From contig NZ_JAMZEB010000002.1 in the NCBI RefSeq assembly GCF_024172165.1, positions 868,001 to 932,000 on the forward strand: DNA of 64,000 nt, written 5' to 3'. Position numbers and translations under genes: made by a program. Positions 23,437 to 31,556 of this stretch are shown one piece after another. Under the pieces are notes generated by a model. That model ran no database searches. It was not told where the DNA came from and was given only the letters and a program-made list of their open reading frames with translations. Numbering within the stretch: position 1 is the stretch's first letter; the number at the start of each line of letters is the position of its first letter. The stretch comes from Nonomuraea thailandensis. Its GTDB lineage: Bacteria > Actinomycetota > Actinomycetes > Streptosporangiales > Streptosporangiaceae.

Positions 23437-24396
23437 TCAGGCGGGCCGCGCGCCGATGGCCGACATCAGCAGGGGATAGGCCCGGTGCAGCTCCCGCTGC
23501 CAGGACGTGTGGTTGTGCCCGCCGCGGTGGAAACGGGTGCGCACCGGGATGCCCAGCTCGTCCAGTCGGCCGGCGAACGCCCTGGCCGCCCGGTTCGCCA
23601 GGTCCTCCACCAGGTCGCCCTCCCCGGCGGACACGTACAGCGTCACACCCTTCAACCTGCCCGCCAGGTCGTAGGGGTTGTGCGCGCGCCAGATCTCGCG
23701 CTGCTCCTCCGGATCGCCCCAGATGCGCTTCCAGTCGGTGCCGAAGCAGCCGATCGCGGTGCCCGCCATCACGGCCTGCGGGACGCCGGGGCCCAGGATG
23801 TGCAGGGCGCCGCTGAACGAGGCCGCCGCCTCGAAACGACCCTTGGCCGCGTACAACATGGCGCCCTGCCCGCCCATCGAGTACCCCGCGACGGCCTGCC
23901 GCGGGCCCGCCCGGTAACGCTCTTCGAGCAGCGGCAGCAGCTCCTCCAGGTGGTGGCTCTCCCAGCGCGGCGGGCCGCCCTCCCCGCCGTTCCACCAGTC
24001 GGAGTAGCTGCCGCACCCGCCGCCGTCCGGCATCACGACGAGCACGCCGGTGCCGCGGGTCAGGGCCTCGACGTCGGTCTTCGCGGTCCACGAGGTGTGG
24101 TCGTCCAGCCCGCCGTGCAGCAGCCACAGCACGGGCCAGCCGGTACGCGACTCCCAGCCTCGGGGGAGCAGCAGGCGTACCTTCGCGGTGGCGTCGAGCG
24201 CCCGTGACCTGATCGTCAGCTCCATCCTGCGCTCGTCCAACCGGCGCTCGCTGACGACCTCGGTGCGGGCCGGAGCCGGAGCCGGCTCCCGGCCGGGCGG
24301 ATCGCCGCCGCCGGGCCGCAGCACCGCCACGGCCGCCAGGCCCAGACCGGCGGCGACCACCACGCCGACCAGGCATCCTCGTAACCGGGGCCGCAT
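23437..24396 (-). CDS. Secreted esterase of the FrmB/antigen-85-like family
   Basis: A 319-residue alpha/beta hydrolase with an N-terminal signal anchor (about residues 6-27: LRGCLVGVVVAAGLGLAAVAVL) and a Pro/Ala-rich linker. The catalytic domain has WLLHGGLDDHTSW, the nucleophile elbow GYSMGGQG and the closing GGHNHTSW His. This matches the esterase D/mycolyltransferase fold, but there is no evidence for mycolate transfer. It probably acts at the cell surface on acyl esters. It is convergent with the GGPP synthase and divergent from an aldo/keto reductase with only 36 bp between start codons. Confidence 0.85.
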   Translation of the reverse strand: MRPRLRGCLVGVVVAAGLGLAAVAVLRPGGGDPPGREPAPAPARTEVVSERRLDERRMELTIRSRALDATAKVRLLLPRGWESRTGWPVLWLLHGGLDDHTSWTAKTDVEALTRGTGVLVVMPDGGGCGSYSDWWNGGEGGPPRWESHHLEELLPLLEERYRAGPRQAVAGYSMGGQGAMLYAAKGRFEAAASFSGALHILGPGVPQAVMAGTAIGCFGTDWKRIWGDPEEQREIWRAHNPYDLAGRLKGVTLYVSAGEGDLVEDLANRAARAFAGRLDELGIPVRTRFHRGGHNHTSWQRELHRAYPLLMSAIGARPA

Positions 24397-24432
24397 CGCG
24401 ATCTCCTTGTTGGATGTGCGGATAATAGCGGG

Positions 24433-25362
24433 ATGAGATCAATAGGCACCACGGACCTGTCCGTGTTCCCGATATCGCTCGGCACCAACGTCTTCGGCTG
24501 GACGGCCGACAAGGAGACGTCGTTCGCGATCCTCGACGCCTACGTCGACGGCGGCGGCAACTTCCTCGACACGGCGGACGTCTACCCGTACTGGGCCACG
24601 GGGGAGTCCACCTCCGAGACGATCATCGGCGAGTGGCTCGCCTCGCGCCGCAACCGCGACTCGATCGTGCTGGCCACCAAGGTCGGCATGCTGGAGGGGC
24701 TCGAAGGGCTCGCGCCGGCGACGATCAGGACGGCGGTCGAGGACTCGCTGCGGCGGCTGCGTACGGACTACATCGACCTCTACTGGGCCCACGTCGACGA
24801 CCACGACACGCCGCTGGTGGAGTCGCTGGCCGCGTTCGACGCGCTGATCCAGGAGGGCAAGGTCCGCCACGTCGGGGCGTCCAACTACTCCGCCGGGCGG
24901 CTGGCGGAGGCGCTCAAGATCTCCGAGGCGGAGGGGGTGGCCAGGTACGTCGCGCTGCAGCAGCCGTACAACCTGGTCGAGCGGGGCTACGAGGGCGAGC
25001 TGCGGGAGGTCGTGGCCGGGGAGGGGCTGTCCAGCGTGCCGTACTTCGGGCTGGCGCGCGGGTTCCTGACCGGCAAGTACGCGCCCGGCGTGGCCGTGGA
25101 CAGCCCCCGGGCCGGGAAGGCGGCCGAGTACCTGGAGACCGTCCACGGGCCCAGGACGGTGGAGGCGCTCATCGAGCTGGCCAGGGAGCGTGGGGCGGCG
25201 CCGGCGTCGGTGGCGCTGGCCTGGCTGGCCGCCCAGCCGACGGTCACGGCGCCGATCGCCAGTGCGCGGGACCTGGAGCAGTTGCGGCCGCTGATGGAGG
25301 CGGCGGCGCTGACGCTCGGCGCCGAGGAGCTCGCCATCCTGGACGAGGCCTCCCGCCCCTGA
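24433..25362 (+). CDS. Aldo/keto reductase
   Basis: A 309-residue NADPH-dependent aldo/keto reductase. LGTNVFGWTADKETSFAILDAYVDGGGNFLDTADVY holds the catalytic Asp and Tyr. The Lys of the tetrad is in LATKVGM and the His in YWAHVDDHDTP. The C-terminal coenzyme loop APIASARDLEQL binds the 2'-phosphate. The gene starts 36 bp from the divergent esterase; a GATAAT at 24421-24426 only 6 nt before the ATG points to a leaderless or very short 5' end. Substrate unknown. Confidence 0.92.
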   Translation: MRSIGTTDLSVFPISLGTNVFGWTADKETSFAILDAYVDGGGNFLDTADVYPYWATGESTSETIIGEWLASRRNRDSIVLATKVGMLEGLEGLAPATIRTAVEDSLRRLRTDYIDLYWAHVDDHDTPLVESLAAFDALIQEGKVRHVGASNYSAGRLAEALKISEAEGVARYVALQQPYNLVERGYEGELREVVAGEGLSSVPYFGLARGFLTGKYAPGVAVDSPRAGKAAEYLETVHGPRTVEALIELARERGAAPASVALAWLAAQPTVTAPIASARDLEQLRPLMEAAALTLGAEELAILDEASRP

Positions 25363-25388
25363 CCCCTCGGGGCCGCGCGCCCCACCCC

Positions 25389-25439
25389 GCGCTTCTCACC
25401 GCCCCTTGCCGCCGCGCGACAAGGGGCGGTGAGAAGCGC
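25389..25439. terminator. Perfect 20-bp stem hairpin, bidirectional terminator
   Basis: Arms 25389-25408 and 25420-25439 are fully complementary over 20 bp with an 11-base GC-rich loop. It lies between the convergent aldo/keto reductase and STAS genes. No U-tract follows on either strand, but strong U-less hairpins are accepted as terminators in high-GC actinomycetes. Confidence 0.85.
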
Positions 25440-25469
25440 AGTGGCATGCTCTGAGTCCGGGCGCCGCTG

Positions 25470-25892
25470 TCAGGCGGCCGTGAGGCCCTGCTGTGCGACC
25501 CACTCGGCGACGCCGCCCGCCTCGCCCTCGACGGCCTGCGTCCAGTGCGGATCGGCGGCGATCGCGTCCTGCACGGAGGCGTGGGAGGCGAACACGGCGG
25601 TCAGCCCAGTGATCTTGAAGATGCGCGAGATGCGGTCCGTGGTCATCACGAGCGCGAGCGAGCCGTCCTGCGTGCGCAGCCGCTTGAGGCCGCCGACGAG
25701 CACGCCCAGCCCGGTCGAGTCGAGGAACTGCACCGCGCCCAGATCGACGATGACGTGCACGGTGCCCTTGGCCGCGAGGTCGATGATCTGCTCACGCAGC
25801 TTGGGGGCGGTGAACACGTCGACCTCGCCGGCGACCTTGAGCACGGCGCAGTCGCCGACCGGTCCGACCACCTCAATGACGATGTCCTGCAT
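25470..25892 (-). CDS. STAS-domain anti-sigma-factor antagonist
   Basis: A 140-residue SpoIIAA/BldG-like STAS protein. The phosphorylatable serine is S59 in FLDSTGLG, followed by [10 protein letters not shown] and the NTP-loop region. A C-terminal extension after about residue 115 ([21 protein letters not shown]) is longer than in minimal STAS proteins. GGTGAGG precedes the ATG at 25892. It should bind an anti-sigma kinase when unphosphorylated. No sigma or anti-sigma gene is adjacent, so its partner is elsewhere. Confidence 0.9.
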   Translation of the reverse strand: MQDIVIEVVGPVGDCAVLKVAGEVDVFTAPKLREQIIDLAAKGTVHVIVDLGAVQFLDSTGLGVLVGGLKRLRTQDGSLALVMTTDRISRIFKITGLTAVFASHASVQDAIAADPHWTQAVEGEAGGVAEWVAQQGLTAA

Positions 25893-25924
25893 CTCGGCCT
25901 CACCATCGCTCGTGTCATCGACTA

Positions 25925-25981
25925 CATTGACGGGGAACTCTGAGCATTTACAGTACTGCGGTCGTCGGGCGTCCGTCAATG
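25925..25981. promoter_or_regulatory. Symmetric divergent promoters of the STAS and XRE genes
   Basis: CATTGACGG (25925-25933) and its reverse complement CCGTCAATG (25973-25981) flank the palindrome CAGTACTG (25951-25958). On +, TTGACG (25927-25932) pairs with TACAGT (25949-25954) at 16 bp. On -, the opposite TTGACG pairs with TACTGT at about 18 bp. The two promoters therefore overlap and share one palindromic -10 core, implying mutually exclusive or jointly regulated transcription. Confidence 0.6.
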
Positions 25982-26035
25982 GGTGACTGTCGGTGTCATC
26001 CTGGGGAATGACAACCGAGGTGGAAGAGGTGAGGG

Positions 26036-26470
26036 ATGCGGGTCGAAGAGGCCATCGGGCGGCAGATCGCCCGGCTGCGCGCGGAGCGCCGGATGTCGCT
26101 GACCGAGCTGGGCGAGGCGCTGGGCCGCTACCTCGACAGGCCATGGAGCCGCCAGGCCGTCCACCAGGCCGAACGCGGGCAACGGTCCTTCACGGCGGCG
26201 GAGCTGACCGCACTCGCCCTGGCCCTCGACACCTCCGTCCCGGTGCTGTTCCGGGTCGAGGACGAACGGATCGAACTGCCCGGTGGCGCCGTCTCCCCCG
26301 AGGACTACCGGGGGATCCTGCTGAGCAGGGAGCCGGTCATGCCGCTCGACGGGGTGGAGGAGCTGATCGTGGCCCTGCACGACATCGGCGAGGTCCTCGC
26401 CCGCCCGGCCCTGGCCCGCCTCGCCCGCATCGGCCGCGTAGCCGACCAGGTCGCCGGCCCGGACCTCTGA
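26036..26470 (+). CDS. XRE-family helix-turn-helix protein
   Basis: A 144-residue regulator. The N-terminal HTH (residues 4-55) contains [25 protein letters not shown], then [36 protein letters not shown]. The C-terminal 80 residues are helical and carry no recognised ligand domain. It is divergent from the STAS gene across a symmetric promoter and may regulate it. AGAGGTGAGGG precedes the ATG closely. Confidence 0.85.
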   Translation: MRVEEAIGRQIARLRAERRMSLTELGEALGRYLDRPWSRQAVHQAERGQRSFTAAELTALALALDTSVPVLFRVEDERIELPGGAVSPEDYRGILLSREPVMPLDGVEELIVALHDIGEVLARPALARLARIGRVADQVAGPDL

Positions 26471-26589
26471 CCCCGCCCGGCCCGCACCCGCCCGGCTGGC
26501 CCGCTCCGCCCCGACCGCCGGGCACCGGCACCCCGGACCGCCCATCAGCCTCACGCGTCACACCTCACGTGCGGCCAGGGCAGGGTGGC

Positions 26590-28104
26590 TCAGTGGTGGT
26601 CCGACGAGGACACGTCGAGGTCGCGCGGCGTGAGCCACCACACCGCCAGCGTGCCCACCCCCAGCAGCACGGCCGCGACCCCGCTGGTCAGGACGAGGGA
26701 GTCGGTGAACGCCGCCGTGGCCTGCCCGGCAAGCCGGGAGCCCGCCGCCCCCAGCTCCCTGGCGACGTCGAGCGCCCCGCCCAGGGACTCCCGTACGACC
26801 CCCGCCCCCGGCCCCGTGTACGCCACCTCGCTCCGGTACACGGCGGCCGCGACGCTGCCCAGGACGGCCACGCCGAGTGCCCCGCCCAGCTCGTAGCTGG
26901 TCTCCTCGATGGCGGCCGCGCTGCCCGACTTCGCCGGCGGAGAGCCCGACATGATGGCCGCCGAGGCGATGGCGAGCGAGCCGTTCCCGAGACCGATCAA
27001 CGTCAGCGCGACCGCGACCGGCCAGTACCCCAGCGGGCTGGGCGCCACGACGAGCAGCAGGAACGCCAGCCCGGTCAGGGCCAGCCCGCCGGCCAGCACC
27101 GTACGGGCTCCGATGCGCGCCGCCAGCGAGGGGGCCAGCGGCGAGGCGACGACGGCGGCCAGCGCGGCGGGCAGCAGCCGCACGCCCGTCTCCAGCGGCC
27201 CGTACCCCTGGACGAGCTGCATCCACTGCGCGAGCAGCAGCAACACCGAGGCCATCGCGATGGACGTGACAAGCGCGGTCACCACCCCGGCCGAGAAGGG
27301 CGCGCTGCGGAACAGCCGCAGCTCCAGCAGCGGATCCTCCCTGCGCAGGCACCGCACCGCGAACCAGCTCAGCGCCACCACCGCCACCACGGCCGCCACG
27401 AGGGCGCCGGGGGAGGTGAGGCCGTACTTGCCGAAGTTCTTGATCGCGTAGACCAGGGCCACCATGCCGGCCATCGACAGCAGCGTGGCCACGGCGTCCC
27501 AGCGTCCGGGCCTCCGGTTCCTGGACTCCGGCAGCAGGAACAGGCCGAACCCGATCGTCAGGACCATGACGGGCACGTTCACCAGGAACGCCGCGTGCCA
27601 GCTGAAATGCTCCAGCAGCACGCCCGCCACGACCGGCCCCAGCGCGGCGCCGACCGCGGCCATCGCCGACCACACGCCGAGAGCCTTGGCGCGCTCGGCG
27701 GGGTCGGTGAACAGGTTCCGGATCATGGACAGCGTGGACGGCATGATCATGGCGCCGCCGACGCCGAGCAGCGCCCGCACGGCGATCACCTCAAGCGGGC
27801 TGTCGGCCGCCAGCACGGCCAGCGAGGCCAGCCCGAACACCGCGAACCCCGTCATCAGCATCCGCTTGCGGCCCCACCTATCGCCCAGCGCGCTCACGGT
27901 GACGAGCAGCCCGGACAGGACCAGCGCGTACGCGTCCACCATCCACAGCAGCTCGATCGACTCGGGCCGCAGGTCCTCGGAGATGGCGGGCAGGGCGACG
28001 TTCAGCACGGTCATGTCCATGACCACGAGCAGCACGCTGGCCGACAGCACCGCCAGGCCCGCCCACCGCCTCCTCGACGAGACGGGCGACGTGGTGATCG
28101 TCAT
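26590..28104 (-). CDS. MFS drug/proton antiporter, DHA2 (14-TM) family
   Basis: A 504-residue membrane protein with about 14 hydrophobic helices. MFS motif A appears as SALGDRWGRKRMLMTGF, the DHA2-type N-terminus as VVMDMTVLNVALPAI, and LGVGGAMIMPSTLSMI and GPVVAGVLLEHFSW (motif C region) are present. These exporters expel hydrophobic drugs and antiseptics in exchange for protons. It overlaps the TetR stop by 4 bp (ATGA), forming a repressor-efflux operon under the strong palindrome at 28687-28724. Confidence 0.93.
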   Translation of the reverse strand: MTITTSPVSSRRRWAGLAVLSASVLLVVMDMTVLNVALPAISEDLRPESIELLWMVDAYALVLSGLLVTVSALGDRWGRKRMLMTGFAVFGLASLAVLAADSPLEVIAVRALLGVGGAMIMPSTLSMIRNLFTDPAERAKALGVWSAMAAVGAALGPVVAGVLLEHFSWHAAFLVNVPVMVLTIGFGLFLLPESRNRRPGRWDAVATLLSMAGMVALVYAIKNFGKYGLTSPGALVAAVVAVVALSWFAVRCLRREDPLLELRLFRSAPFSAGVVTALVTSIAMASVLLLLAQWMQLVQGYGPLETGVRLLPAALAAVVASPLAPSLAARIGARTVLAGGLALTGLAFLLLVVAPSPLGYWPVAVALTLIGLGNGSLAIASAAIMSGSPPAKSGSAAAIEETSYELGGALGVAVLGSVAAAVYRSEVAYTGPGAGVVRESLGGALDVARELGAAGSRLAGQATAAFTDSLVLTSGVAAVLLGVGTLAVWWLTPRDLDVSSSDHH

Positions 28105-28676
28105 CCTTCCTCCCCCTGGGGTGCGGCGCCGTGCAGGAACGTGCTGATCAGCAGCCGCGTCACGTCCCGCCGGGCGACGTCACCGTTGCGCAGGCTCTCC
28201 CGCACGGTCACGAGCAGCCCGTACACGGTGTTGCTGATCCAGCGGGCGGGCAGGTCGGTGCGCAGCAGGCCCGCACGCTGCGCGGCGGCGTAGAGCGCGA
28301 CCTCGCGCTCCTCCAGCTCGTCGGTACGCCGCCGCAGCTCCGGATGGGTCGCCAGGCGGTCATCGGTCAGGCCGAACCCGTACTCGTCGGCGACGTCGAT
28401 CACGCCCTCCAGCAGCGCGTTCAGGGCCTGCTCCAGCGCCTCGGGGTCGCCTGACGCGGTCGCCGCCGCCACGCCGCTGGTCACCTGCAGGCGCTCCCAC
28501 TGGTCGTAGGCGCGGTGGGCCAGGGCCAGCATCAGCTCGTCGCGGCTGCTGAAGTGGCGGTGCAGGGTGGCCCGGCTGATCCCCACGGCTTCGGCGAGCT
28601 GCGCCATGGAGGCGGCCGGGCTCTCGTTGAGGTGATGGATCGCGGCCTTCATGATCTGGTCGCGCGTCGCTGCCAT
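28101..28676 (-). CDS. TetR-family repressor of the adjacent efflux pump
   Basis: A 191-residue TetR regulator. The HTH (about residues 5-50) contains RDQIMKAAIHHLNESPAASMAQLAEAVGISRATLHRHFSSRDELMLALA, followed by an all-helical ligand domain. The ATG at 28676 is preceded by AGGTG at 5 nt; a GTG at 28682 is possible. Its operator overlaps the region just upstream, and the pump gene overlaps its 3' end, so autoregulation and drug-inducible efflux are expected. Confidence 0.92.
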   Translation of the reverse strand: MAATRDQIMKAAIHHLNESPAASMAQLAEAVGISRATLHRHFSSRDELMLALAHRAYDQWERLQVTSGVAAATASGDPEALEQALNALLEGVIDVADEYGFGLTDDRLATHPELRRRTDELEEREVALYAAAQRAGLLRTDLPARWISNTVYGLLVTVRESLRNGDVARRDVTRLLISTFLHGAAPQGEEG

Positions 28677-28686
28677 GTACACACCT

Positions 28687-28724
28687 AGGTATCGTTTGAG
28701 ACATCAATGTCTCATACGATACCT
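28687..28724. promoter_or_regulatory. Large palindromic TetR operator
   Basis: Two 18-bp arms, AGGTATCGTTTGAGACAT (28687-28704) and its reverse complement with one mismatch (28707-28724), are separated by CA. The site begins 11 bp before the TetR ATG. Length and symmetry fit a site binding two TetR dimers, and it is the clearest operator in the window. Confidence 0.85.
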
Positions 28725-28901
28725 GAATGACTCAGAGCTCTGCTCTGCGGTACGAAGAGTTCACCTGATTCGTCGCTGTTTCGCCCGGCATGTTCGGGGG
28801 TCGAGCGAGAACCGAGCCTGACCGAGCGCGGCTCGGCAGACGCCTCTCGCTTCCCCGTGATGGCGATGGAGTCGCAGGTGGGGCTATGGTTCGGAGCTGT
28901 G

Positions 28902-29444
28902 GTGATCGGTGACGCGCGCACGCGCATCCTGGACGCGGCCGAGGAGCTCTTCGCGGGTGGCGGCTACGAGGCCACCCCGACCGTGGTCATCGCGAAGCTC
29001 GCGAAAGTGCCCAAAGAGCTGATCTCCGACTATTTCCCGCGCAAGATCGACGTACTGGTCGCCCTCGTGAACGAGCGCACGCACGTCGAGGAGGACGACC
29101 AGGTCGACGCCGTTCCCGGCGACCTGGCGGGCACGCTGGCCAGGCTGTCGCGCGCCCTGCCGCTGCGCGCCTCACCGGCGATGCGGCGCATCCTGTTCCG
29201 CGAGGCCGACACGCACGGCTCCGTCAAGGAACGCCTCGGGCGCCTCAACGGCGAGTTGGCCAGGCGCGCCCGGTTCGCGCTCGGCCTGGCCCTGCCGGGC
29301 GCGCGCGGGGACGCGGCCCGGCTGGAGGTGGCCGCGGCCACGTTCGCCGCCATCCTGATCTACCAGGAGAACCTCTGCCAGCTAACGGGTCACCAGATCG
29401 ACCCCGACGCCGTCGCGGAACTCATCGCCCACTCGCTCGTCTAG
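28902..29444 (+). CDS. TetR-family transcriptional regulator
   Basis: A 180-residue TetR-like protein. ARTRILDAAEELFAGGGYEATPTVVIAKLAKVPKELISDYFPRKIDVLVALV forms the HTH domain, where the recognition helix (KVPKELISDYF) departs from the usual VSxxxLYxHF. The GTG at 28902 is preceded by GGAG at 5 nt; an upstream in-frame ATG at 28857 adds 15 residues unlike the family. Its 3' end overlaps the convergent WS/DGAT gene by 63 bp, so both share coding sequence. Ligand and targets are unknown. Confidence 0.85.
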   Translation: MIGDARTRILDAAEELFAGGGYEATPTVVIAKLAKVPKELISDYFPRKIDVLVALVNERTHVEEDDQVDAVPGDLAGTLARLSRALPLRASPAMRRILFREADTHGSVKERLGRLNGELARRARFALGLALPGARGDAARLEVAAATFAAILIYQENLCQLTGHQIDPDAVAELIAHSLV

Positions 29445-31415
29445 CAGCTCGTCCAGCGCCGTACGCAGGTGGTCCAGCAGGCCCCACACGTCGTCCACCC
29501 GGTCAGGGCAGGCCACGATGCCGAAGTCGAGCATGCCGTCGTAGGAGAAGCAGGTGATGTTCAGCCCGCCGCTCATGTCGGTCAGCACGGACAGCGGGTA
29601 GTACGACAGCACCCGGCCGCCGCACATGTACAGCGGGAACTGCGGGCCGGGCACGTTGCTGATGATGAGGTTGATCGGCGGGCACGCCATCCCGGCCAGC
29701 CGGAAGATCGCCGGAGTGGCGAGGCTCGTCAGCGGGGCGGGCAGGATCGAGCACAGCTCGCCCAGCCACGTCGCCGGCGCCAGCGCGAACCGTCGTTTGG
29801 CCGTGCCCATGGCGGCGACGACCGCCTGAAGACGCTCCATGGGGTCGGGCAGGTTCGTGGGCATGGGGGCGACCATGGCCGAGATCTGGTTCCCCACCAG
29901 GTCCTTCGCCTTCGCCCTGCGCACCGCCACGGGCACGGCCACGATCAGCGGCGCCTCCGGCAACGCGTCCCGCTCACGCAGCCACGAGCGCAGGGCCGAG
30001 GTGCACAGGGTCATGACGACGTCGTTGACGCTCATGCCGTTGGCCTTGGCGACGTTCTTGACGTCCTTGAGCGAGAGCGAGCCGAACGACAGGTGACGGC
30101 GGGCGCTGATGGGGCCGTTGAGCGGGGTACGGGGGACGGCCAGGCTGGGCAGCTCGGGGCGGTGGTGCTGGTCGCCGGTCACCATCCGCGCGGCCTTGGC
30201 GACCAGCTTCGCGCCGGGCAGGGCTCCCACGACCGGGATGGCGTCCAGGTCTCCGGCAGCTCTGACCACCGACTGGACGGCGCGGACGGGGTGCGTGGCG
30301 GTGCGGAACGCGGCCCCGGCCAGCATCCCGATCACGCTGGGAGCGTCGTCGGCGGCCCGGGCTGGGGCGGCGTCGCGCGAGGTGCGGGTGTCGGGGTCGC
30401 GCGAGGTGCGGGTGTCGGGGTCGCGCGAGGTGCGGGTGTCGGGGTCGCGCGAGGTGCGGGTGTCGGGGTCGTGCGGGTGGCTCGGGTGGCTCGGGTGGCT
30501 CGGGTGGATGTCGCACGAGACCGCCCCGGTGGTGCCACGAGAACGAACGGCGCGGGCGGTGCCGTGCGGACGTGCGGCGTGGAGCGCTTGGCCGGAGCCG
30601 GTCTCGCAGACGATGCGGTGCTCCTCAAGCGGCTGTCCGACGGCCGGGACCTCGGCATCCGCGGCGCCGACCGCCGCCCGTCCCGCGCCGCCCGCGGCCG
30701 CCCGTTCCGTGCCGCCCGCGGCCGTCCGTCCCGTGCCGCCCGTGGTCGTCGGCTTTGTACCGCCGCTCACCATCGCCGTCCCACCGCCCGCACCCGTCGC
30801 CCCGGCGATGGCCCCTGCCCCCGCGCCCGCGCCCGCGCTGGCGCCTGCCTCCAGGCCCGACCCCGTGCCGGCGCCTGCGCCTGGCGTCGCTTCTCCGTCG
30901 TTCCTCGCCGTCGTCTGGCGGCTTCTCGGTGTCAGGTGTCCGTCCGGGGTCAGGTCGAGCAGCGTGGCGAGGGTTTCCGCGCCTGAGACGCCGTCGATCG
31001 CTGCGTGGTGCACCTTCGTGTAGACGGCCACCTTGCCGTCGAACAGTCCGTTGATCAGGTGCATCTCCCACAGCGGGTGCGCCCGGTCGAGGTGGCGGGC
31101 GTGGATCTGGGCGACGGCGTCGGCGAGCTGCCAGTGGTCACCGGGCTCGGGCAGGGTCAGCTCGAAGAGGTGGTGGTCGAGGTCGAAGCCGGGATCGGCG
31201 GCCCAGTAGGGGTGGTCGAGGCCGAGGGGCACCTCGGCCAGGCGCAGGCTGAGCGCGGGAGAGAAGTGGATGCGATCGAGGAGGAGCTCGGCGAGCGCGC
31301 TCCGGGTGACCGCGCCGTCCGCCGAGTCGAGGATCGCCAGGCCGGCCACGTGCGCGGCGGTCGTGGGCGTTTCGACGTTGAGGAACTGGGCGTCGAGTGC
31401 GGTCAGCTGGCGCAT
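29382..31415 (-). CDS. Wax ester synthase / diacylglycerol acyltransferase with a long internal insertion
   Basis: A 677-residue WS/DGAT protein; about 470 is usual. The N-terminal part has LTALDAQFLNVETPTTAAHVAG and the catalytic HHAAIDG (136-142). The C-terminal part has FGSLSLKDVKNVAKANGMSVNDVVMTLC and NLIISNVPGPQFPLYMCG. Between about residues 160 and 365 lies a Gly/Ala-rich stretch, a Thr/Gly/Arg part, HPS repeats and four exact DPDTRTSR octapeptides (about 317-348). The insertion sits between the two CoA-acyltransferase halves where a linker is expected, so activity may be kept. AAGGAG 5 nt before 31415 fixes the start. Likely makes storage triacylglycerol or wax ester. Confidence 0.88.
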   Translation of the reverse strand: MRQLTALDAQFLNVETPTTAAHVAGLAILDSADGAVTRSALAELLLDRIHFSPALSLRLAEVPLGLDHPYWAADPGFDLDHHLFELTLPEPGDHWQLADAVAQIHARHLDRAHPLWEMHLINGLFDGKVAVYTKVHHAAIDGVSGAETLATLLDLTPDGHLTPRSRQTTARNDGEATPGAGAGTGSGLEAGASAGAGAGAGAIAGATGAGGGTAMVSGGTKPTTTGGTGRTAAGGTERAAAGGAGRAAVGAADAEVPAVGQPLEEHRIVCETGSGQALHAARPHGTARAVRSRGTTGAVSCDIHPSHPSHPSHPHDPDTRTSRDPDTRTSRDPDTRTSRDPDTRTSRDAAPARAADDAPSVIGMLAGAAFRTATHPVRAVQSVVRAAGDLDAIPVVGALPGAKLVAKAARMVTGDQHHRPELPSLAVPRTPLNGPISARRHLSFGSLSLKDVKNVAKANGMSVNDVVMTLCTSALRSWLRERDALPEAPLIVAVPVAVRRAKAKDLVGNQISAMVAPMPTNLPDPMERLQAVVAAMGTAKRRFALAPATWLGELCSILPAPLTSLATPAIFRLAGMACPPINLIISNVPGPQFPLYMCGGRVLSYYPLSVLTDMSGGLNITCFSYDGMLDFGIVACPDRVDDVWGLLDHLRTALDELLDERVGDEFRDGVGVDLVTR
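30372..30467 (-). repeat. 24-bp coding tandem repeat, four exact copies
   Basis: Four identical 24-bp units (30372-30395, 30396-30419, 30420-30443, 30444-30467) encode DPDTRTSR in the WS/DGAT gene. They are followed at about 30470-30508 by three GTGGCTCGG units encoding PSH-type tripeptides. Because units are multiples of 3, expansion keeps the frame. Confidence 0.95.
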
Positions 31416-31556
31416 CGGCTCTCCTTTTCCTGATGTGGGCAGCATCGCATCAGGGGATGTCGGGGAGGTTTCTGCGCGAGTCTTTCAGATGAATTCGAGT
31501 GCGCCGTACGAGTGGTAATGGAAATCTCCAGCTCAGCCCGGATCGGTGACAATTTC

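Noticed and set aside
23437..24396. Esterase as part of the terpene cluster
   Set aside because: It is convergent with the GGPP synthase, is secreted, and has no obvious step in diterpene formation.
25993..28293. 766-codon plus-strand frame across the XRE and MFS genes
   Set aside because: It shows Arg/Gln/Pro-rich shadow composition opposite the 14-TM exporter, which has clear family motifs.
30372..30510. Possible CRISPR-like array
   Set aside because: Units are contiguous 24-bp repeats with no spacers and are in frame within an acyltransferase gene.
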